Source of the DNA: Pseudomonas sp. S35
Lineage (GTDB): Bacteria > Pseudomonadota > Gammaproteobacteria > Pseudomonadales > Pseudomonadaceae
Assembly: GCF_009866765.1 (NCBI RefSeq)
Contig: NZ_CP019431.1
Location: forward strand, 4,836,001-4,900,000
Direction: 5' to 3'
DNA: 64,000 nucleotides
In this document: one piece after another, positions 29,635 through 39,458 of the stretch
How the letters are laid out: each line of letters opens with the position of its first letter
How positions within the stretch are numbered: position 1 is the stretch's first letter
Program-made: the position numbers and the translations under genes
The notes under the pieces: model-generated
The model's database searches: none
The model's input: only the letters and a program-made list of their open reading frames with translations
What the model was told of the DNA's origin: nothing

Positions 29635-31110
29635 ATGATCAAATCTTTGCGCGCCCATTCTCTACGCTCCGTGCTACTCGCCAGTTTTCTCCTGCCTCTG
29701 GCCTTTTCGACCTCCGCTGCCCCGATCAACAACACCCTGCCGCCGAACGTTCAGCAAGCGCTGGCCAAAGCCAAGCTGCAAAACACCGCGCTGTCCCTGG
29801 TGATGATCCCCCTGAACGGCCCTGGCACCCCGACCGTGTTCAACGCTGACGTGTCGGTGAACCCGGCGTCCACCATGAAACTGGTCACCACCTACGCGGC
29901 CCTGGAAATGCTCGGCCCCAACCACCAGTGGAAAACCGAGTTCTACACCGACGGCACCCTCAGCGGCGGCGTGTTGCACGGCAACCTGTACCTCAAGGGC
30001 GGCGGTGACCCCAAGCTGAACATGGAAAAACTCTGGCTGCTGATGCGTGACCTGCGCGCCAATGGCGTACAGCAAGTCACCGGCGACCTGGTACTGGACC
30101 GTGGCTTCTTTATCCAGCCGCAACTGCCGGAATTCAATGACGACGGCAATGACGAGAACAAGCCGTTCCTGGTCAAGCCCGATGCGCTGCTGGTCAACCT
30201 CAAGGCCCTGCGTTTTGTGACCCGCAATGATTCGGGGCGCGTGATCGTGTCGGTCGAGCCGCCGATTGCCAGTATTCGCATCGACAATCAGGTCAAGGTT
30301 TCCAACGCCAAGCAATGCACCGGCGATGTGCGCTACAACCCGGTGACTGGCGCCGATGGCAGCGTGACGGTGACCGTGAGTGGCCAATTGGGCGACGGCT
30401 GCAGTTCGCAGACCTACCTGTCGCTGCTGGACCACGCCACCTACACCGCCGGCGCGGTGCGGGCGATCTGGCAGGAGTTGGGTGGCAGCATCCAGGGCCG
30501 TGATATCCAGGCCCCGGTGCCCAAGGATGCCAAGGTGCTGGCTCGCGCATTCTCGCCTGACCTGGCGGAAATCATCCGCGACATCAACAAATACAGTAAC
30601 AACACCATGGCCCAGCAGTTGTTCCTGAGCCTGGGCGCGCAATTTCGCAACGATGCCGACGGCGATGATGCCAAGGCCGCGCAACGTGTAGTACGCCAAT
30701 GGCTGGCGAAAAAAGGCATCACTGCACCGCATCTGGTGATGGAAAACGGCTCCGGCCTGTCGCGTGCCGAACGGGTCAGCGCCCGCGAGATGGCCGCGAT
30801 GCTGCAAGCCGCCTGGAAGAGCCCATACGCGGCGGAATACATCAGTTCGATGCCGATCGCCGGCACCGACGGCACCATGCGCAAACGCCTGAAGACCACC
30901 GCCATGCGCGGCGAAGCCCACGTCAAGACCGGCACCTTGAACACCGTGCGCGCCATTGCCGGGTTCAGCCGCGACAACAATGGCAATACCTGGGCGGTGG
31001 TGGCGATTCTCAACGATCCGAAGCCGTGGGGCGCTTCGTCGGTGCTGGATCAGGTGCTGCTGGACCTGTATCGCCAGCCTAAATTGGCGGCAGCTGCGCC
31101 GGTACTCTGA
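29635..31110 (+). CDS. dacB: D-alanyl-D-alanine carboxypeptidase/endopeptidase (PBP4 type)
   Basis: Periplasmic class C penicillin-binding protein that trims and cleaves peptidoglycan cross-links. The 491-residue protein starts MIKSLRAHSLRSVLLASF, a Sec signal peptide ending near AFSTSAA. The ATG at 29635 is preferred over one 22 codons upstream because it begins the signal peptide. The catalytic triad motifs are SxxK (STMK, Ser79-Lys82), SNN (KYSNNTMAQ) and KTG (VKTGTLN). It converges with the diguanylate cyclase gene at a 32-bp palindrome. Confidence 0.94.
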   Translation: MIKSLRAHSLRSVLLASFLLPLAFSTSAAPINNTLPPNVQQALAKAKLQNTALSLVMIPLNGPGTPTVFNADVSVNPASTMKLVTTYAALEMLGPNHQWKTEFYTDGTLSGGVLHGNLYLKGGGDPKLNMEKLWLLMRDLRANGVQQVTGDLVLDRGFFIQPQLPEFNDDGNDENKPFLVKPDALLVNLKALRFVTRNDSGRVIVSVEPPIASIRIDNQVKVSNAKQCTGDVRYNPVTGADGSVTVTVSGQLGDGCSSQTYLSLLDHATYTAGAVRAIWQELGGSIQGRDIQAPVPKDAKVLARAFSPDLAEIIRDINKYSNNTMAQQLFLSLGAQFRNDADGDDAKAAQRVVRQWLAKKGITAPHLVMENGSGLSRAERVSAREMAAMLQAAWKSPYAAEYISSMPIAGTDGTMRKRLKTTAMRGEAHVKTGTLNTVRAIAGFSRDNNGNTWAVVAILNDPKPWGASSVLDQVLLDLYRQPKLAAAAPVL

Positions 31111-31124
31111 CGCGCAATTGAGTC

Positions 31125-31156
31125 TTGTGGTGAGCGGGCTAGCCCGCTCACCACAA
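31125..31156. repeat. 32-bp perfect palindrome between dacB and the cyclase gene
   Basis: TTGTGGTGAGCGGGCT is followed directly by its exact reverse complement. It is related to segments at about 1551-1565 and 11184-11197. Its place between convergent genes suits a transcript end. Confidence 0.8.
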
Positions 31157-31164
31157 AACGCGAC

Positions 31165-33549
31165 TCAGCACACCAGGGGCGCCTCAACTCGGTCCCTGCC
31201 CGCCTGCTTGGCCGCGTACACCGCCGAGTCGGCACGCAGCAGCAAGCCATCAACGCCCTCATCGACCCGCCAACTGGCCACGCCAAAGCTGGCGGTGACG
31301 ATGCCCACCGGCTCCATCGGCTCATTGCGCAGCGACTGCCACAACTCCATCGCCAGGCTGTAGGCCTGCTCGCCATCGGTGTTGGGGCACAGCACCATGA
31401 ATTCCTCGCCACCCAAGCGGCAGAACACATCCGTGCGGCGCAAGCGCTGGCTGATGCGTTTGCACAACTCCTGCAACACCCCATCGCCCACGGCATGTCC
31501 ATGCTTGTCGTTGATACGCTTGAAATGATCGATATCGAGCATGATCACCGCCAATGCCCCGGACGTGCGGTTGAGCCGGACCATCTCGGCCTTGAGCCGG
31601 TCCTGAAAATAGCGACGGTTGTGGATCCCGGTCAGCGAGTCGGTGATCGACAGCGCACGCAGCTCTTCCTCTACCCGCTTGAGATCGGAAATATCCGACA
31701 CATAGCCATGCCACAGCGTACCGCCCCCCGGCAGCTCTTCCGGGGTGGCTTCCCCACGAATCCAGCGCAGGCCCCGTTGTGGCAACAGTACCCGGTACTC
31801 TTCACGCCAATGACTCAACTGCAACGCCGACAACCGAATCGAGGCTCGCACTCGCTCTACATCCAACGGGTGGATACGTTCGAAGACCTTCTTCGCATCC
31901 TGCTGCAACATGCCCGTTTCGATTTCATAGATATCGCGCATGCCATCGCTGGCGTAGATAAACCGCCAGTTATCCTGGGGTTCCAGGGTGAATTGGAAGA
32001 TGCCTCCGGGCACGTGGGCGCTGAGTTTCTTAAGCAGGCGGTCGCGGGCGGCCAACGCCTCGTAGGCACGCTTCTGTTCGGTGACGTCCAAGTAAATCGC
32101 CAGGTGCCCGATCCACAAGCCGTGATCATCCAACAGCACGGTGGCCAGCATATTCACGGTCAGCTGGCTGCCGTCCTGGCGTACCAGGGTCCATTCGTGG
32201 GCCTCGTGCAGGTTGTCAGGGCTTTCGACCAACATCGCCTGGCTGGCGGGAATGCGCTTGCCCAGCGCCATACTCAAGCTGACGGCATGCGCCTCCAACT
32301 CCGACGCCAGGTGCAGGCTCTCCAAGGTCAACTTGCCCACCACCTGCGCGCCCTTGAAGCCGAGCATCTGTTCAGCGCCAGCATTGAAGGTATTGATGAC
32401 ACCGCGCAGGTCAGTGGCAATGATCGCGACCTGGGTGGCGGCGTTCAACACACTGCGCAATTGGCCGTGGGCGCCGCGCAATTCCTGCTCGCGCAGGCGC
32501 AACTGCACAGTGCGCTGCTCCACCAGCTTCAAGGCGCGCTGGCGCTGGCTGACCAACACATAGAGCAAGGCGCTGAGCAACAGGCTGAGCAACCCGCCCA
32601 TCGTCAGGATGGTGGCCTGCGAGGAATGGTTGGCCTGATCGAATACCTGGCTTGGACGCAACGTCAGGGCGTAGACGTGGTCACCCAGGGTGAGGCGGCG
32701 TGCGCCTGCGAGGTCTCCGGCGCCCGGCGTGTTGCTGGACGCGTACAGCACCCGCTGTTGCACGTCGGACGTATCGACAATCTGCATCACCAGGTTGTCC
32801 CGCGCAGGCTTAGGCAAGCCATCGGCCACCAACTGGCGCATGCTGATCACGGCCATCACGTAGCCTCGAAGCTGTGCAGGTGACTGCTCGGAGGTAACCG
32901 GTGCCACCAGCAACACCCCAGTGGCGTAGGCCGGCTCTACGCCGACCAGTTGCATCGGCTGGGACACCGCCAATTTGCCGCTTTTTTGTGCACGCTCAAG
33001 CGCCGAGCGCCGCAGGGGCTGTGCCAGCAGGTCAAACCCCATTGGCGAACCGAGCAGGCTCTGTGTCTGGCTGTAGAGCACCGGCACGTATTCATCGCGC
33101 TCGGGCGCTGGGGCCAACTCACCGGCCTCGTTCAGCTCACGAATCACAAAGGCAGCCCCCAGCAGGCGGGACTCCTCTTGCTCAAACTGGCTGCGCTGAT
33201 CGCGAAACACACGGGGCGCCCAGGAGTAGGCACGGGCGCGCAACAATAAGGGTTGGGCGAAACCATCGAATTCTTCGCGGGATACATCGCTGGAGTTGAC
33301 GAAGAACCGCCGCAGGCTGTTCAGCCGTTGCTCTTGGTCTTCAAAGCGTTCCTGCAGGCGGGTATAGCGCTCATTCACCAGCAACTGAAAGCGCTGGCGC
33401 ACCTGTTGCTGATAGAGGTCGGACGCCGCCCACGCGACGATGAGCGTCAGGGCACACCCGGCCAAAAACACCACCAATGCCACCAGCCAAGCCGACGCCT
33501 GTTCACTGATAAAGCCTAGGATTTTCGGGCGAACAGCTTGCAACGGCAT
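31165..33549 (-). CDS. Membrane diguanylate cyclase with CHASE-like sensor, PAS and GGDEF domains
   Basis: Predicted to make cyclic di-GMP from two GTP. The 794-residue protein has a membrane helix at about 16-40, a periplasmic CHASE-like domain (about 45-285), a second membrane helix (about 300-325, ILTMGGLLSLLLSALLYVLV), a short coil, two PAS-type regions (about 355-475 and 490-620), and a C-terminal GGDEF domain. The active-site motif reads GGEEF and an intact product-inhibition site RRTD lies five residues before it, so it should be active and feedback-controlled. No EAL domain is present. The start is chosen at the ATG at 33549; GTG 9 bases upstream is an alternative. Confidence 0.9.
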   Translation of the reverse strand: MPLQAVRPKILGFISEQASAWLVALVVFLAGCALTLIVAWAASDLYQQQVRQRFQLLVNERYTRLQERFEDQEQRLNSLRRFFVNSSDVSREEFDGFAQPLLLRARAYSWAPRVFRDQRSQFEQEESRLLGAAFVIRELNEAGELAPAPERDEYVPVLYSQTQSLLGSPMGFDLLAQPLRRSALERAQKSGKLAVSQPMQLVGVEPAYATGVLLVAPVTSEQSPAQLRGYVMAVISMRQLVADGLPKPARDNLVMQIVDTSDVQQRVLYASSNTPGAGDLAGARRLTLGDHVYALTLRPSQVFDQANHSSQATILTMGGLLSLLLSALLYVLVSQRQRALKLVEQRTVQLRLREQELRGAHGQLRSVLNAATQVAIIATDLRGVINTFNAGAEQMLGFKGAQVVGKLTLESLHLASELEAHAVSLSMALGKRIPASQAMLVESPDNLHEAHEWTLVRQDGSQLTVNMLATVLLDDHGLWIGHLAIYLDVTEQKRAYEALAARDRLLKKLSAHVPGGIFQFTLEPQDNWRFIYASDGMRDIYEIETGMLQQDAKKVFERIHPLDVERVRASIRLSALQLSHWREEYRVLLPQRGLRWIRGEATPEELPGGGTLWHGYVSDISDLKRVEEELRALSITDSLTGIHNRRYFQDRLKAEMVRLNRTSGALAVIMLDIDHFKRINDKHGHAVGDGVLQELCKRISQRLRRTDVFCRLGGEEFMVLCPNTDGEQAYSLAMELWQSLRNEPMEPVGIVTASFGVASWRVDEGVDGLLLRADSAVYAAKQAGRDRVEAPLVC

Positions 33550-33644
33550 AGGCAACACTCACAACGCCAGCGTGCGGGGGGGTGTCACTTTGGCTAGGCC
33601 TTAGTTATAGCCATCGGTCCAGGGTTTGACCAGCGCAAAACCAC

Positions 33645-33743
33645 TGTAGGAGCGAGCTTGCCCGCGAAAAACCTGAGAGCGCCGCGTTTATCCAGAATAA
33701 ACGTGGCGCCTTTGGTTTTTTCGCGAGCAGGCTCGCTCCTACA
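33645..33743. repeat. GTAGGAGCGAGC-type REP pair (BIME-like)
   Basis: Outer arms 33645-33672 and about 33715-33742 are opposed copies of the GTAGGAGCGAGC...GCGAAAA unit. Between them an inner hairpin pairs GCGCCGCGTTTAT with ATAAACGTGGCGC. The element fills most of the rlmL-cyclase spacer downstream of rlmL. Single diverged units occur at about 36908-36930 and 56094-56120. Confidence 0.82.
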
Positions 33744-33757
33744 AGAAGGGATCAAGC

Positions 33758-36022
33758 TCAGCGGGCGGTGATTTTCCAGGCCCGGTGGATCTTGGCGTTA
33801 CGCGCAAAATCCGGGTCGATGGTCTTGTCGCTGATTTCCTCGACCGCGTAGCGTTCAGTGAGGTTGTCTTCAAGCGCGAACTTGCGAAAGTTGTTCGAGA
33901 AGTACAGCACGCCGCCCGGTGCCAGACGGGCCATAGCCAAGTCGAGCAACTGCACGTGGTCACGCTGCACGTCGAAGATGCCTTCCATGCGCTTGGAGTT
34001 GGAGAAGGTCGGCGGGTCGATGAAGATCAGGTCGAACTCATCGCGGCTGGCCTCCAGCCACGCCATCACATCACCCTGCTCCAGGCGGTTCTTGTCAGAG
34101 AAACCGTTGAGTGAAAAGTTGCGGCGAGCCCAGTCCAGGTAAGTCTTGGACAGGTCGACACTGGTGGTGCTGCGCGCGCCGCCCTTGGCCGCGTGCACAC
34201 TGGCCGTGGCGGTGTAGCAATACAGGTTGAGGAAACGCTTGCCGGCCGCTTCCTTCTGAATGCGCATGCGCATCGGACGGTGGTCGAGGAACAGGCCGGT
34301 GTCCAGGTAGTCGGTGAGGTTGACCAGCAGCTTCACGCCGCCTTCGCTGACCTCGGTGAACTTGCCCTGGGCGCTCTGGCGCTCGTACTGCTTGGTGCCG
34401 CTCTGACGCTCACGACGCTTGACCACCACGCGGCTCTTGTCGATGTTCAGCGCCTGGGGAATGGCGGCCAGGGCATCGAACATGCGGGCGGAGGCTTTTT
34501 CCGGGTCGATGGACTTCGGCGCGGCGTATTCCTGCACATGCACCCAATCGTGGTACAGGTCGATGGCCATCGAGTATTCCGGCATATCGGCGTCGTACAC
34601 ACGGTAGCAATCCACGCCTTCGCGCTTGGCCCACTTGCCCAGCAGCTTGAGGTTCTTCTGCAGGCGGTTGGCGAACATCTGCCCGCCTTCGCTCAAGCGC
34701 GCTTGCTCGACCACGGGGGCCGGTGCGGGCTTGATCGGATTGCCGTTCTTGTTGTACTGGCGCTCTTGTGGCTCGACCGGGGCCTGATCGTAAGCCGCCT
34801 GCTCGCGCTCTGCCTGGCGTTGCTCCGGGGTGCGACGCTCGCCAGTGACGAACTGGTCCGGGTTGACCTTGATCAGCAGCAGCTTGCACGGCAACGCGCC
34901 GTTCCAGAACGAATACTGCTTGTGGCTGCGGATGCCCATGCGCTTGCCCAGGTCCGGCGCGCCGGTGAATACAGCGGCTTCCCAGCCCATGCACGCCTGG
35001 CGCAGGCGCTCGCCGAGGTTCTGGTAGAGGTACAACAGGCTGGCTTCGTCACCCAGGCGCTCGCCGTAAGGTGGGTTGCAGATCACCAGGCCTTTCTGGT
35101 TCTGGTCCGGGCGCGGCTCAAAGGTGCCGACTTCGCCCTGGTACACCTTGATCCAGTGGCTCAGGCCTGCGCGCTCGATGTTGTTGCGCGCGGGCTGGAT
35201 CAGCCGTGGATCCGCTTCGTAGCCACGCACCCACAACGGGGTTTTGTTCATGCCGATGGCGGCACGTTCGGTGGCCTCGGTGTGCAGTTTCTTCCACAAC
35301 GCCGGAACGTGGCCGAGCCAGGTGGTGAAACCCCAGAGTTCGCGATTGAGGTTGGGCGCCATGTCGGCGGCAATCATCGCGCCTTCGACCAGGAAAGTAC
35401 CCACACCGCACATCGGGTCGGTCAGCGCGCCGCCTTCGGCCGCAATACGCGGCCAGCCAGCACGGATCAGGATCGCGGCCGCCAGGTTTTCCTTAAGCGG
35501 CGCCGCACCCTGCTGCAGGCGGTAACCGCGCTGGTGCAGGCTATGGCCGGAAAGGTCGAGGGACAGGATGGCTTCGCCACGGTCCAAGCGCAGGTGAATG
35601 CGCAGGTCGGGGTTGATCTTGTCGATGGATGGCCGTTCGCCGGTCGGGGTGCGCAGTTTGTCGACGATTGCGTCCTTGACCTTCAGCGCGCCGAAGTGGG
35701 TGTTGTCGATGCCCGAGCCATGACCGCTGAACTCTACGGCCAGGGTGCCGTCGCTGACCATGTGGTCGGCCCATTCGATATCCAGCACGCCGTGGTAGAG
35801 GTCTTCGGCGTCCTTCATCGGGAAGCGCTTGAGCACCAGCAACACGCGGTTGGCCAGGCGCGACCAGAGGCACAGGCGATAGGCGGTTTCCATGTCGGCC
35901 ATGCCGCGCACGGCCGAGGTGTGCTCGCGGGCTTCCTCAAGGCCAAGCCCGACGGCTTCCTCGATCAGCAGGCCTTCGAGGCCCTTGGGGCAAGTGAGGA
36001 AGAGTTCAAAACGGTCCGACAT
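33758..36022 (-). CDS. rlmL: Bifunctional 23S rRNA methyltransferase RlmKL
   Basis: Methylates 23S rRNA at G2445 (m2G, RlmL half) and G2069 (m7G, RlmK half). The 754-residue protein starts MSDRFELFLTCPKGLEGLL (an ATG 22 codons upstream is not conserved). The N-terminal THUMP domain (about 45-155) is followed by the RlmL catalytic domain with DPMCGVGTFLVEGA and NPPYGER, a linker, and the RlmK domain with VNLTDYLDTGLFLDHRP, FLNLYCYTATASVHAA and FIDPPTFSNSKRM. Both catalytic halves look complete. It diverges from rmf. Confidence 0.95.
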   Translation of the reverse strand: MSDRFELFLTCPKGLEGLLIEEAVGLGLEEAREHTSAVRGMADMETAYRLCLWSRLANRVLLVLKRFPMKDAEDLYHGVLDIEWADHMVSDGTLAVEFSGHGSGIDNTHFGALKVKDAIVDKLRTPTGERPSIDKINPDLRIHLRLDRGEAILSLDLSGHSLHQRGYRLQQGAAPLKENLAAAILIRAGWPRIAAEGGALTDPMCGVGTFLVEGAMIAADMAPNLNRELWGFTTWLGHVPALWKKLHTEATERAAIGMNKTPLWVRGYEADPRLIQPARNNIERAGLSHWIKVYQGEVGTFEPRPDQNQKGLVICNPPYGERLGDEASLLYLYQNLGERLRQACMGWEAAVFTGAPDLGKRMGIRSHKQYSFWNGALPCKLLLIKVNPDQFVTGERRTPEQRQAEREQAAYDQAPVEPQERQYNKNGNPIKPAPAPVVEQARLSEGGQMFANRLQKNLKLLGKWAKREGVDCYRVYDADMPEYSMAIDLYHDWVHVQEYAAPKSIDPEKASARMFDALAAIPQALNIDKSRVVVKRRERQSGTKQYERQSAQGKFTEVSEGGVKLLVNLTDYLDTGLFLDHRPMRMRIQKEAAGKRFLNLYCYTATASVHAAKGGARSTTSVDLSKTYLDWARRNFSLNGFSDKNRLEQGDVMAWLEASRDEFDLIFIDPPTFSNSKRMEGIFDVQRDHVQLLDLAMARLAPGGVLYFSNNFRKFALEDNLTERYAVEEISDKTIDPDFARNAKIHRAWKITAR

Positions 36023-36554
36023 GGGGCATTCCAGGCTTTTCAGCAATAAATGAACGGGCGACGCATCGCCGGCTCGGTTTTCAATCAAGCACTTTTCTTG
36101 AAGAGTGCCCGCGTGGCACGAATGTGCCGTCCCACCCCGTCTGACGGGCTCTTGAGCCTTTATCGACGGGGCAGAGTGAATTTTTTAAGCAACAAAAAGA
36201 AATATTCCGACCCTTCGTCGAATAATAACCGACTGCATCGGGCGGGCATTCTCACTAAAGGATTAAACCCGCTCTCTTTGCAGGGTGCATCATAGCTGGC
36301 TTTGCCACACAAATGGGGCGAAAAGCCATCCCAGCTTATGGCTATAGCATCGTTATCGTTACGTGCTTATGACAAAACGATCATTGAATCCATGTGACCT
36401 ATTGGTTAGAACTCAACACAGGTTGGCGCCGTAACGACGCCGACACCTAGGCTCGCCACGCCGGCAGCGAGCCCACCAACGGCAGAAAAACTCTGCCCGG
36501 CCTCAGACGAGGCCGAAGGATATCAAGACAGTCAACAAGTGAGGGAAACACCCT
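36023..36554. other. Long rlmL-rmf intergenic region
   Basis: About 530 bases with no convincing coding region. It is AT-richer than the surroundings around 36170-36420, as expected for divergent promoters, and becomes a GC-rich, potentially structured leader just before rmf (36420-36550, several short pairings such as GCCGGC and GGCCTC...GAGGCC). No tRNA or known riboswitch is recognised. Confidence 0.5.
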
Positions 36555-36770
36555 ATGAGAAGACTTAAGCGTGATCCGTTGGAAAGAGCATTTTTACGCG
36601 GATATCAATATGGCGTTCATGGCAAATCCCGTGAGCTTTGCCCATTTACTCTACCGTCAGTACGCCAAGCCTGGATCAACGGCTGGCGAGAAGGACGCGG
36701 CGACAACTGGGACGGTATGACTGGCACTGCGGGAATCCACAGACTCAACGAACTTCACGCCGTCGGCTAA
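36555..36770 (+). CDS. rmf: Ribosome modulation factor
   Basis: Small basic protein that dimerises 70S ribosomes into inactive 100S particles in stationary phase. The 71-residue product starts MRRLKRDPLERAFLRGYQYG and contains the conserved SRELCPFTLPSVRQAWINGWREGR core. GAGGGA lies eight bases before the ATG. The long upstream region suggests growth-phase control. A strong terminator follows. Confidence 0.96.
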   Translation: MRRLKRDPLERAFLRGYQYGVHGKSRELCPFTLPSVRQAWINGWREGRGDNWDGMTGTAGIHRLNELHAVG

Positions 36771-36855
36771 TCAAGGGCATCTAATTCCGACACCACCACG
36801 AATAGGTAACGACTTAACCACGCACGCCCTATCCAGGCGGCGGGCTTCGGCCCAG

Positions 36856-36880
36856 GGGCTCCTCTTAAGGAGCCCTTTTT
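36856..36880 (+). terminator. Terminator after rmf
   Basis: GGGCTCCT (36856-36863) pairs with AGGAGCCC (36868-36875), followed by TTTTT. Confidence 0.9.
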
Positions 36881-36925
36881 ATTGCGTTGAGAAAAATGAG
36901 GACTGCTGCAGGAGCAAACTCGCTG

Positions 36926-37948
36926 CTACACGCGCAACGCAGCGATGGCATCCACCGATTGGCGAATCAGCGCCGGGCCTTTGTAAATAAAGCCAGAGTA
37001 CAACTGCACCAAACTGGCGCCCGCCGCGATCTTCTCGGCCGCGTGCTTGCCATCGGTGATGCCGCCCACCGCAATGATCGGCAAGCGCCCAGCCAGTTCA
37101 GCCGCCAGCACCTTGACGATATGGGTGCTCTGGTCCCGCACCGGTGCGCCCGACAGGCCGCCCGACTCATCGCCATAGGCCAGGCCTTCGACGCCGACAC
37201 GGCTTAACGTGGTGTTGGTCGCGATGACCGCGTCCATACCCGAATCCACCAAGGCCTGGGCCACCAGCACGGTTTCCTCGTCGCTCATGTCCGGGGCAAT
37301 CTTGATTGCCAGGGGCACACGCTTGCCGTGGCGCACGGCCAGGTCTTCCTGGCGCTGGCGCAAGGCTTCGAGCAATTGCTTGAGGGAGTCGCCAAACTGC
37401 AGGCTGCGCAGGCCGGGGGTATTGGGCGAACTGACGTTGACGGTGATATAGCTGGCATGGGCGTAGACCTTGTCCAGGCAGATCAGGTAATCGTCCACCG
37501 CACGCTCAACCGGGGTGTCGAAGTTCTTGCCGATATTAATCCCCAGGATGCCCGTGTACTTTGCCGCCTGAACCCGCCCTAGCAGGTGATCGACACCCAG
37601 GTTGTTGAACCCCATGCGGTTGATGATCGCCTCCGCTTCCGGCAGGCGAAAGATCCGCGGCTTGGGGTTGCCCGGTTGTGGCCTTGGTGTCACGGTGCCG
37701 ATCTCGACAAAGCCGAAGCCCAGTTGCGCAAAGCCATCGATGGCCGCGCCGTTCTTGTCCAGGCCGGCAGCCAGCCCGACCGGGTTGGGGAAGTCGAGCC
37801 CCATCACCGTCACGGGCATCTTTGCGGGTGCCTTGCATACCAGGCCATTGAGCCCCAGGCGGCCACCGGCGCCGATCAGGTCCAGGGACAGATCGTGGGA
37901 AGTTTCCGGGGAGAGTTTGAACAACAGCTGGCGGGCCAGGGTATACAT
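36926..37948 (-). CDS. pyrD: Dihydroorotate dehydrogenase (quinone), class 2
   Basis: Membrane-associated flavoprotein oxidising dihydroorotate to orotate with ubiquinone, in pyrimidine synthesis. The 340-residue protein starts [20 protein letters not shown], the amphipathic membrane-binding N terminus of class 2 enzymes. FMN and substrate motifs include [39 protein letters not shown] (catalytic Ser region), [11 protein letters not shown] and [12 protein letters not shown]. Longer in-frame starts run into the interrupted transglycosylase fragment and are rejected. Its promoter probably lies within that fragment. Confidence 0.96.
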   Translation of the reverse strand: MYTLARQLLFKLSPETSHDLSLDLIGAGGRLGLNGLVCKAPAKMPVTVMGLDFPNPVGLAAGLDKNGAAIDGFAQLGFGFVEIGTVTPRPQPGNPKPRIFRLPEAEAIINRMGFNNLGVDHLLGRVQAAKYTGILGINIGKNFDTPVERAVDDYLICLDKVYAHASYITVNVSSPNTPGLRSLQFGDSLKQLLEALRQRQEDLAVRHGKRVPLAIKIAPDMSDEETVLVAQALVDSGMDAVIATNTTLSRVGVEGLAYGDESGGLSGAPVRDQSTHIVKVLAAELAGRLPIIAVGGITDGKHAAEKIAAGASLVQLYSGFIYKGPALIRQSVDAIAALRV

Positions 37949-38037
37949 GGGCGGGCTAGACTCGGATGGCGGCGGAAAGTGGCAGCGATTATAGCCGGGG
38001 TGAAGGGTTGCACGCGAGGCGTGCAGCCCAAAGGCCA

Positions 38038-38084
38038 TTAGCGCTGCAGTACCAAGGCCTCGTAATGCGCCCAGATTTTTTCTG
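38038..38084 (-). pseudogene. 3' fragment of the IS-interrupted iagB-like gene
   Basis: Read on the minus strand from the left target-site copy, the sequence continues the interrupted transglycosylase frame after ...AEK with [12 protein letters not shown] and a TAA stop at 38038-38040. With the 5' part (39459-39878) it rebuilds a 152-residue protein. It has no start of its own and is cut off by the IS. Confidence 0.85.
38077..38084. repeat. Left 8-bp target-site duplication of the IS256-family element
   Basis: TTTTTCTG directly abuts the left inverted repeat; the identical octamer is at 39459-39466. Confidence 0.9.
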
Positions 38085-39458
38085 GAGACTGTCAGAAATT
38101 TTGTGTTCGGGCATAACATGTAGCTAGAGGTGCATCTATGCCGACCAAAAAGAAGCCCGCCCATGCAGCAGCGAGGGAGTTACCCTCGATTCCCCAAGAG
38201 CTGATCGAGCAGTTTGTTAAAGGCCCGATGAGCGCCGAAGCCATTCAAGACGCGTCCATGGCGTTCAAGAAGGCTCTGATCGAGCGCGCGCTAGGTGCCG
38301 AGCTGGGTCACCACCTTGGTTATCCTCAGGGCGCGGAGCGCCCTGAGGAGTCGACCAATCAGCGCAATGGCAAGAGTGGCAAAACGGTTCTTACCGACGA
38401 TGGGCCGCTTCGCCTGGATATCCCCAGAGACCGCGATGGTAGCTTCGCCCCGATCCTGATTCCCAAGCACGAACGCCGTTTTACAGGCTTCGACGACAAG
38501 ATAATTGCCATGTACGCCCGGGGTATGACGGTGCGTGAGATCCGCGCTTTTCTGTCTGAGCAGTATGGAACTGACGTGTCCCATGACTTCATCAGCTCAG
38601 TCACCGATGCCGTAATGGAAGAAGTCGGCTCTTGGCAGCAGCGCCCCCTGGAGCCTATGTACCCGGTCATCTTCTTTGATGCGCTACGGGTCAAAATCCG
38701 GGACGAGGGGTTAGTGCGCAACAAGGCCATTTATCTGGCGCTGGGCGTATTACCCGATGGCACACGTGACATTCTGGGGATCTGGATTGAGAGCACCGAG
38801 GGCGCCAAGTTTTGGATGAAGGTCTTCAACGACCTCAAAACGCGTGGGGTAGAAGATGTTCTAATCGCCGTCACGGATGGCCTTAAAGGGATACCGGAGG
38901 CTTTGGGAGCGGTTTTTCCTGCCACGACGCTGCAAACCTGCATCGTGCATCTGATCCGCAACAGCTTGGACTATGCCGCTTGGGATAAACGTCGGGCATT
39001 GGCCAAAGCCCTCAAGCCGATCTACCAGGCGATCAATGCCGACGTGGCCGAGCAAGAGCTCAACGCCTTTGAAGCGGGGCCTTGGGGTAAGCAGTATCCG
39101 ACTGTAGTTGCTGCATGGCGTCGCGCCTGGGATCGGGTTATACCGTTTTTTGTATTCCCGGCGGGTATCCGAAAAGTGGTCTATACGACCAATGCCATCG
39201 AAAGCATCAACGCTCAGCTACGAAAGATTATTAAAACCCGTGGGCACTTCCCGACCGACGATGCGGCAACGAAGCTGATCTGGCTGGGACTACGAAATAT
39301 CACGGCTAACTGGGGGCACCCGGCGCATGATTGGAAAGTGGCAATGAATCAGTTTGCGATTCTTTACGGAGACCGATTTACCAGACCGAGCTGGTAAAAC
39401 AACGGCCTGCCTGACGGCAGGCCCTAACCAGCCCGAACACAAAAAAACTGATACTCCC
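38085..39458 (+). mobile_element. Complete IS256-family insertion sequence
   Basis: The 1374-bp element is bounded by 28-bp imperfect inverted repeats (38085-38112 and 39431-39458, 22 of 28 matching; the inner 14 bases, TTTTGTGTTCGGGC, are identical) and by an exact 8-bp target duplication. One transposase gene fills it. The intact ends, intact transposase and perfect duplication point to a recent, possibly still mobile insertion. It splits the iagB-like gene. Confidence 0.93.
38138..39397 (+). CDS. IS256-family DDE transposase
   Basis: Catalyses copy-out transposition of the element. The 419-residue protein ([20 protein letters not shown]) has the mutator-type features: [32 protein letters not shown], and the DDE residues in FFDALRVKI (D1), [12 protein letters not shown] (D2) and [14 protein letters not shown] (E), with the C/D-2-H motif at CIVHLIRNS. 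The frame is uninterrupted and full length for the family, so it is probably active. Confidence 0.95.
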   Translation: MPTKKKPAHAAARELPSIPQELIEQFVKGPMSAEAIQDASMAFKKALIERALGAELGHHLGYPQGAERPEESTNQRNGKSGKTVLTDDGPLRLDIPRDRDGSFAPILIPKHERRFTGFDDKIIAMYARGMTVREIRAFLSEQYGTDVSHDFISSVTDAVMEEVGSWQQRPLEPMYPVIFFDALRVKIRDEGLVRNKAIYLALGVLPDGTRDILGIWIESTEGAKFWMKVFNDLKTRGVEDVLIAVTDGLKGIPEALGAVFPATTLQTCIVHLIRNSLDYAAWDKRRALAKALKPIYQAINADVAEQELNAFEAGPWGKQYPTVVAAWRRAWDRVIPFFVFPAGIRKVVYTTNAIESINAQLRKIIKTRGHFPTDDAATKLIWLGLRNITANWGHPAHDWKVAMNQFAILYGDRFTRPSW

